A stretch of 21,569 nt of DNA from Dehalococcoidia bacterium. GTDB lineage: Bacteria > Chloroflexota > Dehalococcoidia > UBA2979. A program made the position numbers and the translations under genes. The notes below the pieces were generated by a model. The model had not been told where the DNA came from and made no database searches. It worked only from the letters and a program-made list of their open reading frames with translations. The DNA lies in NCBI GenBank assembly GCA_030745285.1, contig JASLOV010000215.1, positions 1 to 21,569 of the forward strand, written 5' to 3'. The stretch's first letter is position 1. Each line of letters starts with the position of its first letter. This document shows positions 7,371 through 15,560 of this stretch, in pieces.

Positions 7371-8237
7371 ATGGCTGAGTTTGAGACCGTTCTGTACGAC
7401 GTCAAAGACAACGTTGCCCACATTACGCTGAACAGTCCCGACACCTTGAACACCTTGACAACGCAGATGATCGTCGACATCGACGACGCCATGAAGGAGG
7501 CGGAGCGCGACCCCGAGGCGCGCGTGATCGTCTTCACCGGCGCGGGCCGTGGATTCTCCGCTGGGCACGACCTCTCCGGCCGCCCGCAGGCGGAGCCACC
7601 GCCCGACGCGCCACGCCGGGGCAGCGTCGAGGGCCGGTTCGACTACGAGGAGGAGTACTACCTCGAAGCGAACCTCAACATCCGAAACCTGCGCACGCCG
7701 ACGATCGCCGGGCTGCGAGGCCACGTCGTGCTGGGCGGGCTGATGACTGCGCTGATGTGCGACCTGGTGGTGGCGGAGGAGAGCACGAACCTCTGGAATC
7801 CCTCGGTGCGCCACTCCGGCACCGGCGGCGAGATCATGGTGCTGCCTTGGGAGATCGGCGTGCGCAAGACGAAGGAGATGCTCTGGACCGGCGACGCGCT
7901 CGACGTCCACGAGGCGGAGCGGCTGGGCATGATCAACCGCGTCGTGGAGGACGGCACCCTGGACGCGGAGTGCCAGCGACTGGCCGACCGCGTCGCGCTG
8001 ATGCCGCCGAGGGCGCTGTGGATCACGAAGCGCTCGCTCAACAAGCTGCAGGAGATCCAGGGCATGTTGCAGGCCTACGAGCACCACTTCCTGATGCACC
8101 AGCTCGGCCATGCCACGGACGAGCAGGCGGAGTGGAACGCCGAGGCGGCGGAGGCGCGCAAGGACGGCGGCCTGAAGGACTGGCTGGCCTTCCGCGACGG
8201 GCCCTTTAACGAGCAGGCGAAGCGCGAGTACAGGTAG
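7371..8237 (+). CDS. Crotonase-fold (enoyl-CoA hydratase/isomerase family) protein lacking both catalytic Glu
   Basis: A 288-residue crotonase with the CoA-binding, oxyanion-hole segment GRGFSAGHDLS (residues 59-69) and the second oxyanion segment GHVVLGGLMTALMCD (117-131). Aligned on these, the two glutamates of classical enoyl-CoA hydratase (Glu144 and Glu164, 20 residues apart) correspond to Met125 and Ser145. A simple hydratase role is therefore doubtful; the fold also serves decarboxylation, hydrolysis, dehalogenation and C-C cleavage of CoA thioesters. An acidic insert (about 71-97) and the unusual VRHSGTGGEIMVLPW (146-160), with His148 and Glu154, may supply other catalytic groups. The start has GAGGAGG 5-6 nt upstream. 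It is the first gene of a plus-strand run with the SDR 60 bp downstream. Confidence 0.9.
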   Translation: MAEFETVLYDVKDNVAHITLNSPDTLNTLTTQMIVDIDDAMKEAERDPEARVIVFTGAGRGFSAGHDLSGRPQAEPPPDAPRRGSVEGRFDYEEEYYLEANLNIRNLRTPTIAGLRGHVVLGGLMTALMCDLVVAEESTNLWNPSVRHSGTGGEIMVLPWEIGVRKTKEMLWTGDALDVHEAERLGMINRVVEDGTLDAECQRLADRVALMPPRALWITKRSLNKLQEIQGMLQAYEHHFLMHQLGHATDEQAEWNAEAAEARKDGGLKDWLAFRDGPFNEQAKREYR

Positions 8238-8297
8238 CCGCCACGCGAGCCCGGGGCCAGTTCCCAGGCCGCCTTCGCACTGACTGAGGGGGAGACG

Positions 8298-9083
8298 ATG
8301 GGCAGACTGGACGGGCGGGTGGCGCTGGTGACGGGCGGGGGGCGCGGCATCGGCCGCGCGATCGCGCTGGAGATGGCGCGCGAAGGCGCCACCATCGCCG
8401 TGGCCTCGCGCACGGAGGCGCAGCTGGAGTCCGTCGTCGCGAAGGTGCGCGAGCTGGGGAGCGACGGGCTCGCCCTCCCGGCCGACGCGATGTTGCAGGA
8501 GGAGGCACAGGGCGCCGTCCACTCCACGCTTGAGGCCTTCGGGCAGCTCGACATCCTCGTCAACAACGTCGGCGGTGGCGTGACCCGGTCCGGGCCGGCG
8601 GATCACGATCCGTTCACCGGCGACGAAGAGGTCTTCGTCGACAACATCACGCTCAACCTCGTTACCCACTACTGGGCGACGCGGGCGGCGTTGCCCTCGA
8701 TGAGGGAGCGCGAGTTCGGTCGGATCATCAGCATCGGCTCCGGGTATGCGAAGCGAAGCGGCGGGGGGCTGGCCTACACGGCGGCGAAGCACGGCTTGAT
8801 CGGGTTCACACGCTCGCTCGCCGGGTACGTCGCGCCGTACGGCATCACCGTCAACTGCCTCTGCCCGGGTTGGACGAACACCGATCTGATCGACATCGAG
8901 GCGATGGCGGAACGGATGGGGACCGATGTCGAGGGCGCGAAGGCCAACCTCGCCAACGACAACCTGCTCGACCGCATCCTGGAGCCCGAGGAGCTGGGGC
9001 CGATGGCGGCGCTGCTCGCGGCGCCGGAGTCGGCCGGCATCACCGGCCAGGTGATCAGCGTCGACGGCGGCTACAAGGTCTGA
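8298..9083 (+). CDS. Short-chain dehydrogenase/reductase (SDR)
   Basis: A 261-residue classical SDR, the usual family length. It has the TGGGRGIGR nucleotide-binding loop (12-20), NNVGG (89-93), Ser148, and the Tyr160-x3-Lys164 catalytic pair in LAYTAAKHG. PGWTNTD follows the active site, and the C-terminal GQVISVDGGYKV is typical of FabG-like enzymes. It would oxidise or reduce a hydroxyl/keto group with NAD(P). Arg38 in ASRTE suggests NADP could be accepted. A GAGGGGGAG site precedes the ATG. Its stop is 16 bp before the next start, so it is almost certainly co-transcribed with the Ldh_2 dehydrogenase; a hydroxyacyl-CoA or hydroxy-acid substrate is inferred from the neighbours. Confidence 0.93.
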   Translation: MGRLDGRVALVTGGGRGIGRAIALEMAREGATIAVASRTEAQLESVVAKVRELGSDGLALPADAMLQEEAQGAVHSTLEAFGQLDILVNNVGGGVTRSGPADHDPFTGDEEVFVDNITLNLVTHYWATRAALPSMREREFGRIISIGSGYAKRSGGGLAYTAAKHGLIGFTRSLAGYVAPYGITVNCLCPGWTNTDLIDIEAMAERMGTDVEGAKANLANDNLLDRILEPEELGPMAALLAAPESAGITGQVISVDGGYKV

Positions 9084-9099
9084 TGGGGGGAGCGACCAG

Positions 9100-10176
9100 A
9101 TGCTAGAGCGATTCAAGGTGCCGGAGGCCGACCGCGTCTACGTCTCCGTGGAAGAGATGCGTCCGGCGACGGAGTCGATCTTTCGGGCGCTGGGCGTGAG
9201 CGACGAGGACGCCGTTCAGGCGACCGATGTGCTGATGATGAACGACCTGCGAGGGGTGGAATCGCACGGCGTCTCGAACATGCTGCGCGTCTACGTCGCG
9301 TGGTATCGCTCCGGCCGGCTGCAGGCGCAGCCGGAGTTCACGATCGAGCAGGAGACGGAGACGACCGCCACCATCGATGGAGGTCAGGGCCTCGGCCTGC
9401 ACGTCGCGCCGAGGGCGATGCGGATGGCGATCGAGAAGGCGCGGGAGCACGGCATGGGCGCGGTCGGCGTCCATGCCGTCGGGCACATGGGCGGCGCCGG
9501 CTACCACGCGATGATGGCGATGGAACACGACATGATCGGCATCGCCATGTCCTCCAGCGGCTCGAACCAGATGGTGCCGACCTTCGGCGCGGAGCCGCGG
9601 CTGGGAACGAACCCGATGGCGTGGGCCGTACCCGCCGGCCGCATGCCCCCGTTTGTCTTCGATGTCGGCACGACACAGGTGGCGGCGAACAAGATGTCGC
9701 TGGCGCGGCGCGTCGGCGCGAAGATCGCCCCGGGCTGGGTCTCGGACGAGCACGGCACGCCGCTGATGGAAGAGGGCGACGTGCCGGAGAAGTACTTCCT
9801 GCTGCCGCTCGGCTCGACCCGGGAACTGGGCTCGCACAAGGGCTACGGGCTGGCGACGGTCGTCGACATCCTCTGCAGCGTGCTCGTCGGACTCGGGCCG
9901 GGGTTCAAGGCGATGGAGCCGGGCTTTCACATGATGGCGCTGCGCATCGACGCCTTCACCGACCTCGCGCAGTTCAAGTCGCACATGGACGAGCTGCTGG
10001 AAGGGCTGGCGACCACGCCGCCGGCGCCGGGGCACGAGCGCGTGCTCTACGCGGGCCAGCTGGAAGCCGAGGAGACGGAGCTGCGGCTGGCCGAGGGCAT
10101 CCCGTACCACAGCGAGGTGATCGAGTGGTTCAGGGGGATCGAGGCGGAGCTGGGGCTGGATTTCAGCTTCACATAG
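9100..10176 (+). CDS. Ldh_2-family (malate/L-lactate/ureidoglycolate-type) dehydrogenase
   Basis: A 358-residue member of the malate/L-lactate dehydrogenase (YlbC/AllD-type) family, which oxidises 2-hydroxy acids with NAD(P) and has a fold unrelated to classical LDH. Seen: NDLRGVESHGVSNM (48-61) with Arg51 and His56, LGTNPMAWAVP (168-178), and GSHKGYGLA (244-252), all family hallmarks. Length is typical. The start ATG 9100 follows GGGGGGAG, 16 bp after the SDR stop, suggesting translational coupling. The next gene, an enolase-superfamily sugar-acid-dehydratase relative, begins 34 bp downstream; the pairing of a 2-hydroxy-acid dehydrogenase with an acid dehydratase suggests sugar-acid or related hydroxy-acid breakdown. 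The exact acid is unknown. Confidence 0.92.
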   Translation: MLERFKVPEADRVYVSVEEMRPATESIFRALGVSDEDAVQATDVLMMNDLRGVESHGVSNMLRVYVAWYRSGRLQAQPEFTIEQETETTATIDGGQGLGLHVAPRAMRMAIEKAREHGMGAVGVHAVGHMGGAGYHAMMAMEHDMIGIAMSSSGSNQMVPTFGAEPRLGTNPMAWAVPAGRMPPFVFDVGTTQVAANKMSLARRVGAKIAPGWVSDEHGTPLMEEGDVPEKYFLLPLGSTRELGSHKGYGLATVVDILCSVLVGLGPGFKAMEPGFHMMALRIDAFTDLAQFKSHMDELLEGLATTPPAPGHERVLYAGQLEAEETELRLAEGIPYHSEVIEWFRGIEAELGLDFSFT

Positions 10177-10210
10177 CGCCTGCACCCGGCCGCCTTCGAG
10201 GGGAGACGCG

Positions 10211-11362
10211 ATGACGTTCGTGACCGACATCCGCCACGTGATCGCCCACCCGCCGCGGGGCAAGAACCTGCTCTTCGTGCGGCTGGAGACGGACGATGGG
10301 CTGCACGGCTGGGGCGAGTGCTACACGCAGTCGGACCGCGACACCTCGATCGCCGCGCACCTCGATCAACTCGCCCGCTACGTCGTCGGCTGGGACGCGC
10401 GGCAGATCAAGCAGTTCACGGACGCGATGTTCAACGACTTCTCCGCCCGCCGCGGGGCGATGGACTACTACAGCGCGATCAGCGGCATCGAGCAGGCGCT
10501 GTGGGACCTGGCCGGCAAGCGGCTGGGCGTGCCGGTGTACGAGCTGCTCGGCGGGGCCTGCCGCGAACGCATCCGGGTCTACGCCAACGGCTGGGGCCGC
10601 GGCGGCTCGCACGAGGACCTGGCGGAGAGCGCGCAGGCGATGGTGGAGCGCGGCTTCACGGCGATGAAGTTCGACCCGGTGCCCGGCCCGTGGCGCACCC
10701 TGATCTCGCGCGAGCAGGAGCGCGAGGCCGTCGAGCGGGTGCGCGTCGTGCGCGAGGCGGTCGGCGACGACGTCGAGATCCTCGTGGAGATGCACCGCCG
10801 GCTGGCGCCGATGCACGCCACCCGCATCGCACAACAGATCGAGCAGTACCGGCCGTTCTGGTATGAGGAGCCGGTGCTGGCGGAGAACCTCGACGCGCTG
10901 GCCTCGACGCGAGCGGCGATCAACATCCCGGTGGTGACCGGCGAGGAGCTGTACACGAAGTTCGAGTTCCGCGACGTCTTCGAGAAGCAGGCGGCGGACA
11001 TCATCAACCCGGACGTCTGCAACGTCGGCGGCATCCTCGAGCTGAAGGAGATCGCGGCGATGGCGGAGGCCTACTTCGTGGCCGTCTCGCCCCACAACTA
11101 CAACAGCACGACCGTCGGACTGGCGGCGACGATGCAGGTGGCCGCGACCATTCCTAACTTCCTGATCACCGAGTACTTCGTGAACCTCGAGGAGTGGGGG
11201 CGCGAGGTCGCGACGGCGCCGTTCGAGGTCATCGACGGCTACATCGAGCTGCCGGCGACGCCGGGACTCGGCGTCGACCTCGACGAAGGCGCGCTGGCCC
11301 GTTTCCCGTATGAGCAGTTCCCGGCGCGGTCGCCTCGCATGGCCCGCGACGAGGGGCCGTAA
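10211..11362 (+). CDS. Enolase-superfamily dehydratase (mandelate racemase/galactonate dehydratase-like)
   Basis: A 383-residue enolase-superfamily enzyme with the capping domain (1-120) and TIM barrel. Metal ligands appear as Glu193 in LVEMHRR, the Glu pair 219/220 in WYEEP and Glu245 in VTGEE. His195, two residues after the first ligand, and His295 in SPHNYNS with Asp268 match the acid/base pattern of the galactonate-dehydratase-like subgroup, as does MKFDPVPG near 152. The first metal ligand is Glu where E. coli galactonate dehydratase has Asp; E-x-H versions are common in relatives from uncultured bacteria. Likely reaction: beta-elimination of water from a sugar acid or other 2,3-dihydroxy acid to a 2-keto acid. 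The start has GAGGGGAG upstream. Fourth gene of the run. Confidence 0.92.
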   Translation: MTFVTDIRHVIAHPPRGKNLLFVRLETDDGLHGWGECYTQSDRDTSIAAHLDQLARYVVGWDARQIKQFTDAMFNDFSARRGAMDYYSAISGIEQALWDLAGKRLGVPVYELLGGACRERIRVYANGWGRGGSHEDLAESAQAMVERGFTAMKFDPVPGPWRTLISREQEREAVERVRVVREAVGDDVEILVEMHRRLAPMHATRIAQQIEQYRPFWYEEPVLAENLDALASTRAAINIPVVTGEELYTKFEFRDVFEKQAADIINPDVCNVGGILELKEIAAMAEAYFVAVSPHNYNSTTVGLAATMQVAATIPNFLITEYFVNLEEWGREVATAPFEVIDGYIELPATPGLGVDLDEGALARFPYEQFPARSPRMARDEGP

Positions 11363-11408
11363 GGCGGAACGTGGCGGCGGGACTCAATGGGGCTGCCGCA
11401 TCCGCGGT

Positions 11409-11414
11409 TATGAT
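11409..11414 (+). promoter_or_regulatory. -10-like box (TATGAT) for the alcohol dehydrogenase
   Basis: GGTTATGATTCATC in the 96-bp gap after the dehydratase gives TATGAT 44 nt before the ATG at 11459. It suggests the alcohol dehydrogenase can be transcribed separately from the upstream run. Confidence 0.45.
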
Positions 11415-11458
11415 TCATCGCACGCGCGTGTTAGGCAGAGATCCGAGGGGAAGATTCC

Positions 11459-12553
11459 ATGAAAGCTGCCGTGCTGTACGAGGCGAACGAGCCGTTGCGG
11501 GTCGAGGAGCTGGAGCAGCAGTCGCCGCAGACGGGCGAGGTACGGGTCCGCATGGAAGCGGCCGGCGTCTGCGCGAGCGACCACCATGTCATGCACGGTA
11601 GCGCGCTGCTGCCGACCCCGGTCGTGCTCGGGCACGAGGGCGCAGGCGTGGTCGAGGAGATCGGGCCGGGTGTGACCGCGGTCGCGCCGGGCGACCGCTG
11701 CATCCTCTCATTCGTCTCCAACTGCGGTCATTGCCGGATGTGCCGCTCGGGCAGTCCGCAGCTGTGCGACACCAACGCGCAGACTGGTACGCTGCAGTTC
11801 GACGGCACCTCGCGTCTGCGCAACGGCGAGGGCACCGAGGTCTTCCAGATGGCGAAGCTCGGGGTCTTCTCGGAGTCGATCGTGTGCCCGGAGCAGGCCT
11901 GCCTGTCGGTGCCCGACAACGTGCCGATGGAGGTGGCCGCGCTGATCGGTTGCTGCGTCACGACCGGCGTCGGATCAGTGATCAACCAGCCCGGCATCGA
12001 GGCCGGCGCCAGGATGGCGGTCTTCGGTTGCGGCGGCGTTGGCCTCAACGTGATCCAGGGGGCGCGGCTGCTCAACGCCTCGCAGGTGATCGCCGTCGAC
12101 ATCATCGAGCACAAGCTGCGGTTCGCGGAGCAATTCGGGGCCTCGGACACGGTCGACGCCACGGCGTCCGATCCGATCGAGGCGATCCGGGAGCTGTCGG
12201 GCGGGGGCGTCGACTTCGCCTTCGACGCGTTCGGGTCGGCGGAGACGCTGAGCCAGGCGGTGGACAGTCTCGGTAAGAACGGCACCGCCGTGATGGTGGG
12301 GCTCGCGCCGGTCGGCGACCGCACCGCGATCGACATGGTCGACCTGGTGCGCAATCAGAAGCGCATCGTGGGCTCGTACTACGGGTCCGGGAGCCCGCAT
12401 CAGACGTTTGCGAAGATGGTCGACTTCTACACGCGCGGGAAGATCGACGTCGAGGCGCTGATTACGCGCCGTCACCCGCTGGAGGAGATCAACGAGGCCT
12501 TCGAGCGGCTGGCGGCCGGCGAAGACGGCCGTGGCGTGATCGTCTTCTCATAG
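11459..12553 (+). CDS. Zinc-dependent alcohol dehydrogenase (MDR family, class III-like)
   Basis: A 364-residue medium-chain dehydrogenase. Catalytic zinc ligands are Cys38 (GVCASDHH), His59/Glu60 (LGHEGAG) and Cys165 (LIGCCVTTG). The structural zinc lobe has Cys89, Cys92, Cys95 and Cys103. The Rossmann motif FGCGGVG (189-195) and Asp214 ending the following strand (IAVD) point to NAD. The overall pattern follows class III/mycothiol-dependent-type enzymes, so an aldehyde or thiol-adduct substrate is possible as well as a primary alcohol. The GAGGGGAAG site and ATG 11459 are clear. It lies 96 bp after the dehydratase with its own -10-like box and converges with the fused CoA-transferase (27-bp gap). 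Confidence 0.94.
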   Translation: MKAAVLYEANEPLRVEELEQQSPQTGEVRVRMEAAGVCASDHHVMHGSALLPTPVVLGHEGAGVVEEIGPGVTAVAPGDRCILSFVSNCGHCRMCRSGSPQLCDTNAQTGTLQFDGTSRLRNGEGTEVFQMAKLGVFSESIVCPEQACLSVPDNVPMEVAALIGCCVTTGVGSVINQPGIEAGARMAVFGCGGVGLNVIQGARLLNASQVIAVDIIEHKLRFAEQFGASDTVDATASDPIEAIRELSGGGVDFAFDAFGSAETLSQAVDSLGKNGTAVMVGLAPVGDRTAIDMVDLVRNQKRIVGSYYGSGSPHQTFAKMVDFYTRGKIDVEALITRRHPLEEINEAFERLAAGEDGRGVIVFS

Positions 12554-12580
12554 GATCGGCGTGCCGAGTCGTCGGACGGT

Positions 12581-15073
12581 TCAGGTGAGTACGCCGGCAG
12601 CAGCGTGGCGGGATATCTCGTCGCCGGAGAGCCCGAGCAGCTGCTCCAGCACGTAGTGCGTGTCTTCGCCCAGTGTCGGAGCGGCCTTGCGTAGCCGCGC
12701 GGGGGTCTCCGAGAAGTGCGTGACCGGGCCATCGTAGGGCGTTGGCCCCATCACGCTGTGGTCGAGCGTGACGAAGAACCCGCGGTGCGAGAGCTGAGGG
12801 TCCTCGTAGAGGTCAGAGGGGCGCGCCAGCGCGGCGGCCGGCACGCCGAACGCGCGTAATTCCTCCGCGACCTCCCAGGCGTCACGGCCGGCACACCACT
12901 GGCGCAGCGCGACGTCCAGTTGCGGGCGCTGCACGCGGCGCGCGGCGAGGCTGTCGAACTGCTCGTCGTCGAAGGGGTAGAGCGAGGGCACCGCTTCGAT
13001 CAGCGCGTGCCACTGCTCAGCCGTCTGCACATCGATCGCCACGTAGCGCTCCGTGCCGGCGGCGGCGTAGACGCCGTGGGGGCAGGAGGTGAGCGAGTGG
13101 TGGCCGGCCGGCTGGGCGACGCGGCCGTTGACGGTGTAGTCCAGCAGCAGCGGCTCGATGAAGTGAATCGCCGCCTCCACCTGGCTGAGGTCGACGTGCT
13201 GACCGCGGCCGCTGGCGTTTCGCTCGTAGAGCGCGGAGCCGAGTGCGGCGAGGCCGTAGCGGGGGGCGATCAGGTCCGTGTACGCGCCCCACGGACCGGC
13301 GGGGAGGCGGTCCGGCCAGCCGGTGATGTGATGGAGACCGGCGAGGGCGGCGCCCTGCGTGCCGAAGCCGCCGTAGGTGCGCTCCGGACCGGTCTGCCCG
13401 CGCAGGCAGGAGCTCAGCATCACGAGGTCGGGGCGGCCCTCGCTGAGCGTCTCCCAGTCGAGCCCGAGCTTCGTCATCGTGCCCGGCGTGAAGCTCTCGG
13501 CCACGACGTCGGCCCAGCCAGTCAGCCGGCGCGCGAGCCCGCGGCCCTCTTTGGTGGCGAGGTTGAGGGTGAGCCCGAGCTTCGACGAGTTGAAGTTGGC
13601 CATGAACTGCGCGTTGTCCATGCCCGGCTCGCCGTTCTTGAAGGGCGGCGCTCCTCGCAGCACGTCGAGGCGCGTCGCCGACTCGACATGCACGACGGTC
13701 GCGCCGTGGTCGGCCAGCGCCTTGACGATGATCGGACCGACGCCGACCCAGGTGAAGTCGGCGACCTTGAGTCCCTCGAACGCCGAGCTTCGTGCGCCGT
13801 TGCCGCTGCCGCCGTTGCGGTGGACCACGGGCGGGCGGGAAGCGTCGAGCAACTCGTGCCCCTCATCGAGCGCGGGCGCGCCGCGATGCAGCTCGGCCGG
13901 GGTGGCGGAGAGGTGCACGAAGCGGCCGGGGTGGCGGCGTCCGCCGAACTCGCGCCAGTAGTCGCGCGCCGCGAGCTGGGGGTCAGAGTCGATGTCCTCC
14001 ACGGTGAAGATCGGCGCGACCAGCAGCGATTCGGAGACGGCGCGCGCCTGCAGTTCACTCTTCGTCTTGCCGGCGACGAACTCGACGACGTGACGGACGG
14101 CGGCGTTGACGTCGGCGACATCGAGAGTGTCCGCCTGGAGCAGCGGCAGCCAGTTGGCCCAGTCGACCGCCTCGAGCTCCGGGTCGAGCGGCGCCTCCTC
14201 GGCCGCCCACTGCAGCAGCCCCGCCAGGGTCGGGCCGCCGCGGAAGTTCGCGAAGGCGCAGCCGTCCGCGCAGGCGACGAGCGAGGGCGCCTCCAGCCCG
14301 GGGATGCGCTGCAGCACCGGGTTGGCGCGGTCGTCGCCGGCGCCCGGCGGGTCGCCGCCCTCGTTCGGCGGGAAGCCCGTGGCGTTCATCAGCGTCCAGA
14401 CGACGGCGGCCTGGGTCGAGACGTCGAGGTGCTGGCCGAGGCCCGAGCGGGCCCGCTCGTTGAGGGCGACGACGGCGTCCGCCGCGGCCTGCGCGCCGGC
14501 GTGGAAGGCGGCCTGCGGGTAGCCGATCGGCACGGGCGGGCGGTCGCGGTCGCCGAGCGGGGCGCCCTGGAGCGCCAGCAGTCCGCCGGCGGCTTCAAGC
14601 GTCAGCTCCGAGGCCGGCTGACCGGCCATCGGGCCATCCTGCCCCCATGGCGTGACGGAGACGTAAACCAGCGCCGGATTGAGCTCGTGGACGGCCTCGT
14701 ACCCGAGGCCCCGTGCGTCCATTTCGCCCGGGTTGGCCGACTCCACGAACACGTCGGCCTCCGCCAGCAGCCGCCGCAGCGTCTCGCGATCCGTCTCGGC
14801 GGCGATGTCGAGCACGACGCTACGCTTGCCCAGCGCAACGGCGGCCCAGTAGAGCGAGCCGTCCGGGTCGCCTTCCAGGCCGTGCTCGAAAGGAGGCATG
14901 CGGCGCGACGGTGAGCCGCCGGGCGGCTCGATCTTCACGACCTCCGCGCCGAGGTCGGCGAGGACGCGCCCGGCGAGTTCGGCGCGGGCGTCGGTCACGT
15001 CGATCACGCGAATGTCGCGGAGCGGGCCCGTGTTCGGGCCGGTGTTCGGGCCGGCAGACAGGTCTGGCATCAT
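12581..15073 (-). CDS. Fused tandem CaiB/BaiF CoA-transferase, one active and one degenerate half
   Basis: An 830-residue protein, twice the family length, made of two family III CoA-transferase units joined by a Gly/Ser/Asn-rich linker near 410-430. Half 1 (about 18-400) has IRVIDVTD and VVKIEPPGG; half 2 (about 432-825) starts LKVADFTWVG and has VVHVESA. The catalytic aspartate is present only in half 2 (Asp600, GAYTDLIAP); in half 1 the matching segment IGYPQAAFHAG has alanine. Family III enzymes are interlocked dimers, so the fusion may fold as an internal pseudo-dimer with one active site. An upstream in-frame GTG (15086-15088) is possible, but ATG 15073 fits a start right after a -10-like box and no Shine-Dalgarno site is visible for either. 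A 12-bp tandem repeat near the start encodes GPNTGPNT. Substrates unknown. The cupin gene ends 60 bp upstream. Confidence 0.9.
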   Translation of the reverse strand: MMPDLSAGPNTGPNTGPLRDIRVIDVTDARAELAGRVLADLGAEVVKIEPPGGSPSRRMPPFEHGLEGDPDGSLYWAAVALGKRSVVLDIAAETDRETLRRLLAEADVFVESANPGEMDARGLGYEAVHELNPALVYVSVTPWGQDGPMAGQPASELTLEAAGGLLALQGAPLGDRDRPPVPIGYPQAAFHAGAQAAADAVVALNERARSGLGQHLDVSTQAAVVWTLMNATGFPPNEGGDPPGAGDDRANPVLQRIPGLEAPSLVACADGCAFANFRGGPTLAGLLQWAAEEAPLDPELEAVDWANWLPLLQADTLDVADVNAAVRHVVEFVAGKTKSELQARAVSESLLVAPIFTVEDIDSDPQLAARDYWREFGGRRHPGRFVHLSATPAELHRGAPALDEGHELLDASRPPVVHRNGGSGNGARSSAFEGLKVADFTWVGVGPIIVKALADHGATVVHVESATRLDVLRGAPPFKNGEPGMDNAQFMANFNSSKLGLTLNLATKEGRGLARRLTGWADVVAESFTPGTMTKLGLDWETLSEGRPDLVMLSSCLRGQTGPERTYGGFGTQGAALAGLHHITGWPDRLPAGPWGAYTDLIAPRYGLAALGSALYERNASGRGQHVDLSQVEAAIHFIEPLLLDYTVNGRVAQPAGHHSLTSCPHGVYAAAGTERYVAIDVQTAEQWHALIEAVPSLYPFDDEQFDSLAARRVQRPQLDVALRQWCAGRDAWEVAEELRAFGVPAAALARPSDLYEDPQLSHRGFFVTLDHSVMGPTPYDGPVTHFSETPARLRKAAPTLGEDTHYVLEQLLGLSGDEISRHAAAGVLT
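15030..15053 (-). repeat. 12-bp tandem repeat (x2) inside the fused CoA-transferase N-terminus
   Basis: GTGTTCGGGCCG occurs twice in a row at 15030-15041 and 15042-15053. It is in frame and encodes the GPNT repeat just before the folded domain, so copy-number changes would only alter a flexible N-terminal extension. Confidence 0.7.
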
Positions 15074-15079
15074 GGCAGC

Positions 15080-15085
15080 AGGGTA
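15080..15085 (-). promoter_or_regulatory. -10-like box (TACCCT), possible leaderless start
   Basis: On the minus strand GTGTACCCTGCTGCCATG places TACCCT 6 nt ahead of ATG 15073, so a transcript begun at the usual distance would start at or near that ATG. No Shine-Dalgarno sequence precedes the ATG. The gene could also be read from the cupin promoter. Confidence 0.3.
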
Positions 15086-15132
15086 CACACGGCGTGCAAC
15101 TCCGCGGCGGTTCCGGGGCAGCCCGCGGCCGC

Positions 15133-15546
15133 CTAGCCGGCCCCGTCGAGCCCTCGTGGCTCTCCCTGGGCGCGGGCGGCGCAGACGATGAACTCGAGGT
15201 CCGAGCCCTCGTCAGCCTGGATTTCGTGCTCGATCGCGGCGGGGAAGAAGATGAAGTCGCCCCCGGAGACGTGCGATGTCCAGGGGCCGCAAGAGACCTC
15301 GCCGCTGCCGCTCAGGAAGTAGTAGACCTTCTCCACATCGTCATGGATGTGTCGCTCATTCCTCCCGCCGGCCGGCAGCCGGTTGTGGAGGATGAACTGG
15401 AGCGAACTTTCGAACGGGACATCGCCAGCGGTGAAGATGCGGCGCACCTTCAACTCGCCTCGCGAGGCCTGCTCGTCGATGGCGGAGTAAGGCTGTACGA
15501 GCAGTCGTACGTCCTCGCCCGCCGCCGCGCCGTCCTGTTCAGTCAT
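15133..15546 (-). CDS. Small cupin-domain protein
   Basis: A 137-residue single-domain cupin. Motif 1 is RHIHDDVEKVYYFLSGSG, with candidate metal ligands His66, His68 and Glu72; motif 2 is GGDFIFFPAAIEHEI, with His107. This complete 3-His/1-Glu set suggests it binds a metal and may be an enzyme (dioxygenase, isomerase or decarboxylase) rather than a pure binding protein, but which one cannot be told. Start: AAGGAGGGG lies just before the ATG. Its leader carries three 15-bp repeats (15561-15605) and its -10-like box is part of the bidirectional element at 15623-15673. The fused CoA-transferase follows 60 bp downstream on the same strand. Confidence 0.9.
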   Translation of the reverse strand: MTEQDGAAAGEDVRLLVQPYSAIDEQASRGELKVRRIFTAGDVPFESSLQFILHNRLPAGGRNERHIHDDVEKVYYFLSGSGEVSCGPWTSHVSGGDFIFFPAAIEHEIQADEGSDLEFIVCAARAQGEPRGLDGAG

Positions 15547-15560
15547 GCGCCCCTCCTTGC

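Noticed and set aside
6741..9116. 791-residue minus-strand reading extending the split-barrel protein upstream
   Set aside because: Only the last 158 residues are a real protein with GGAGGT before ATG 7217. The upstream part is antisense to the crotonase and SDR.
12920..14914. 664-residue plus-strand open frame
   Set aside because: It is fully antisense to the fused CoA-transferase, whose two domains and catalytic Asp are clear. No motif or ribosome binding site supports the antisense frame.
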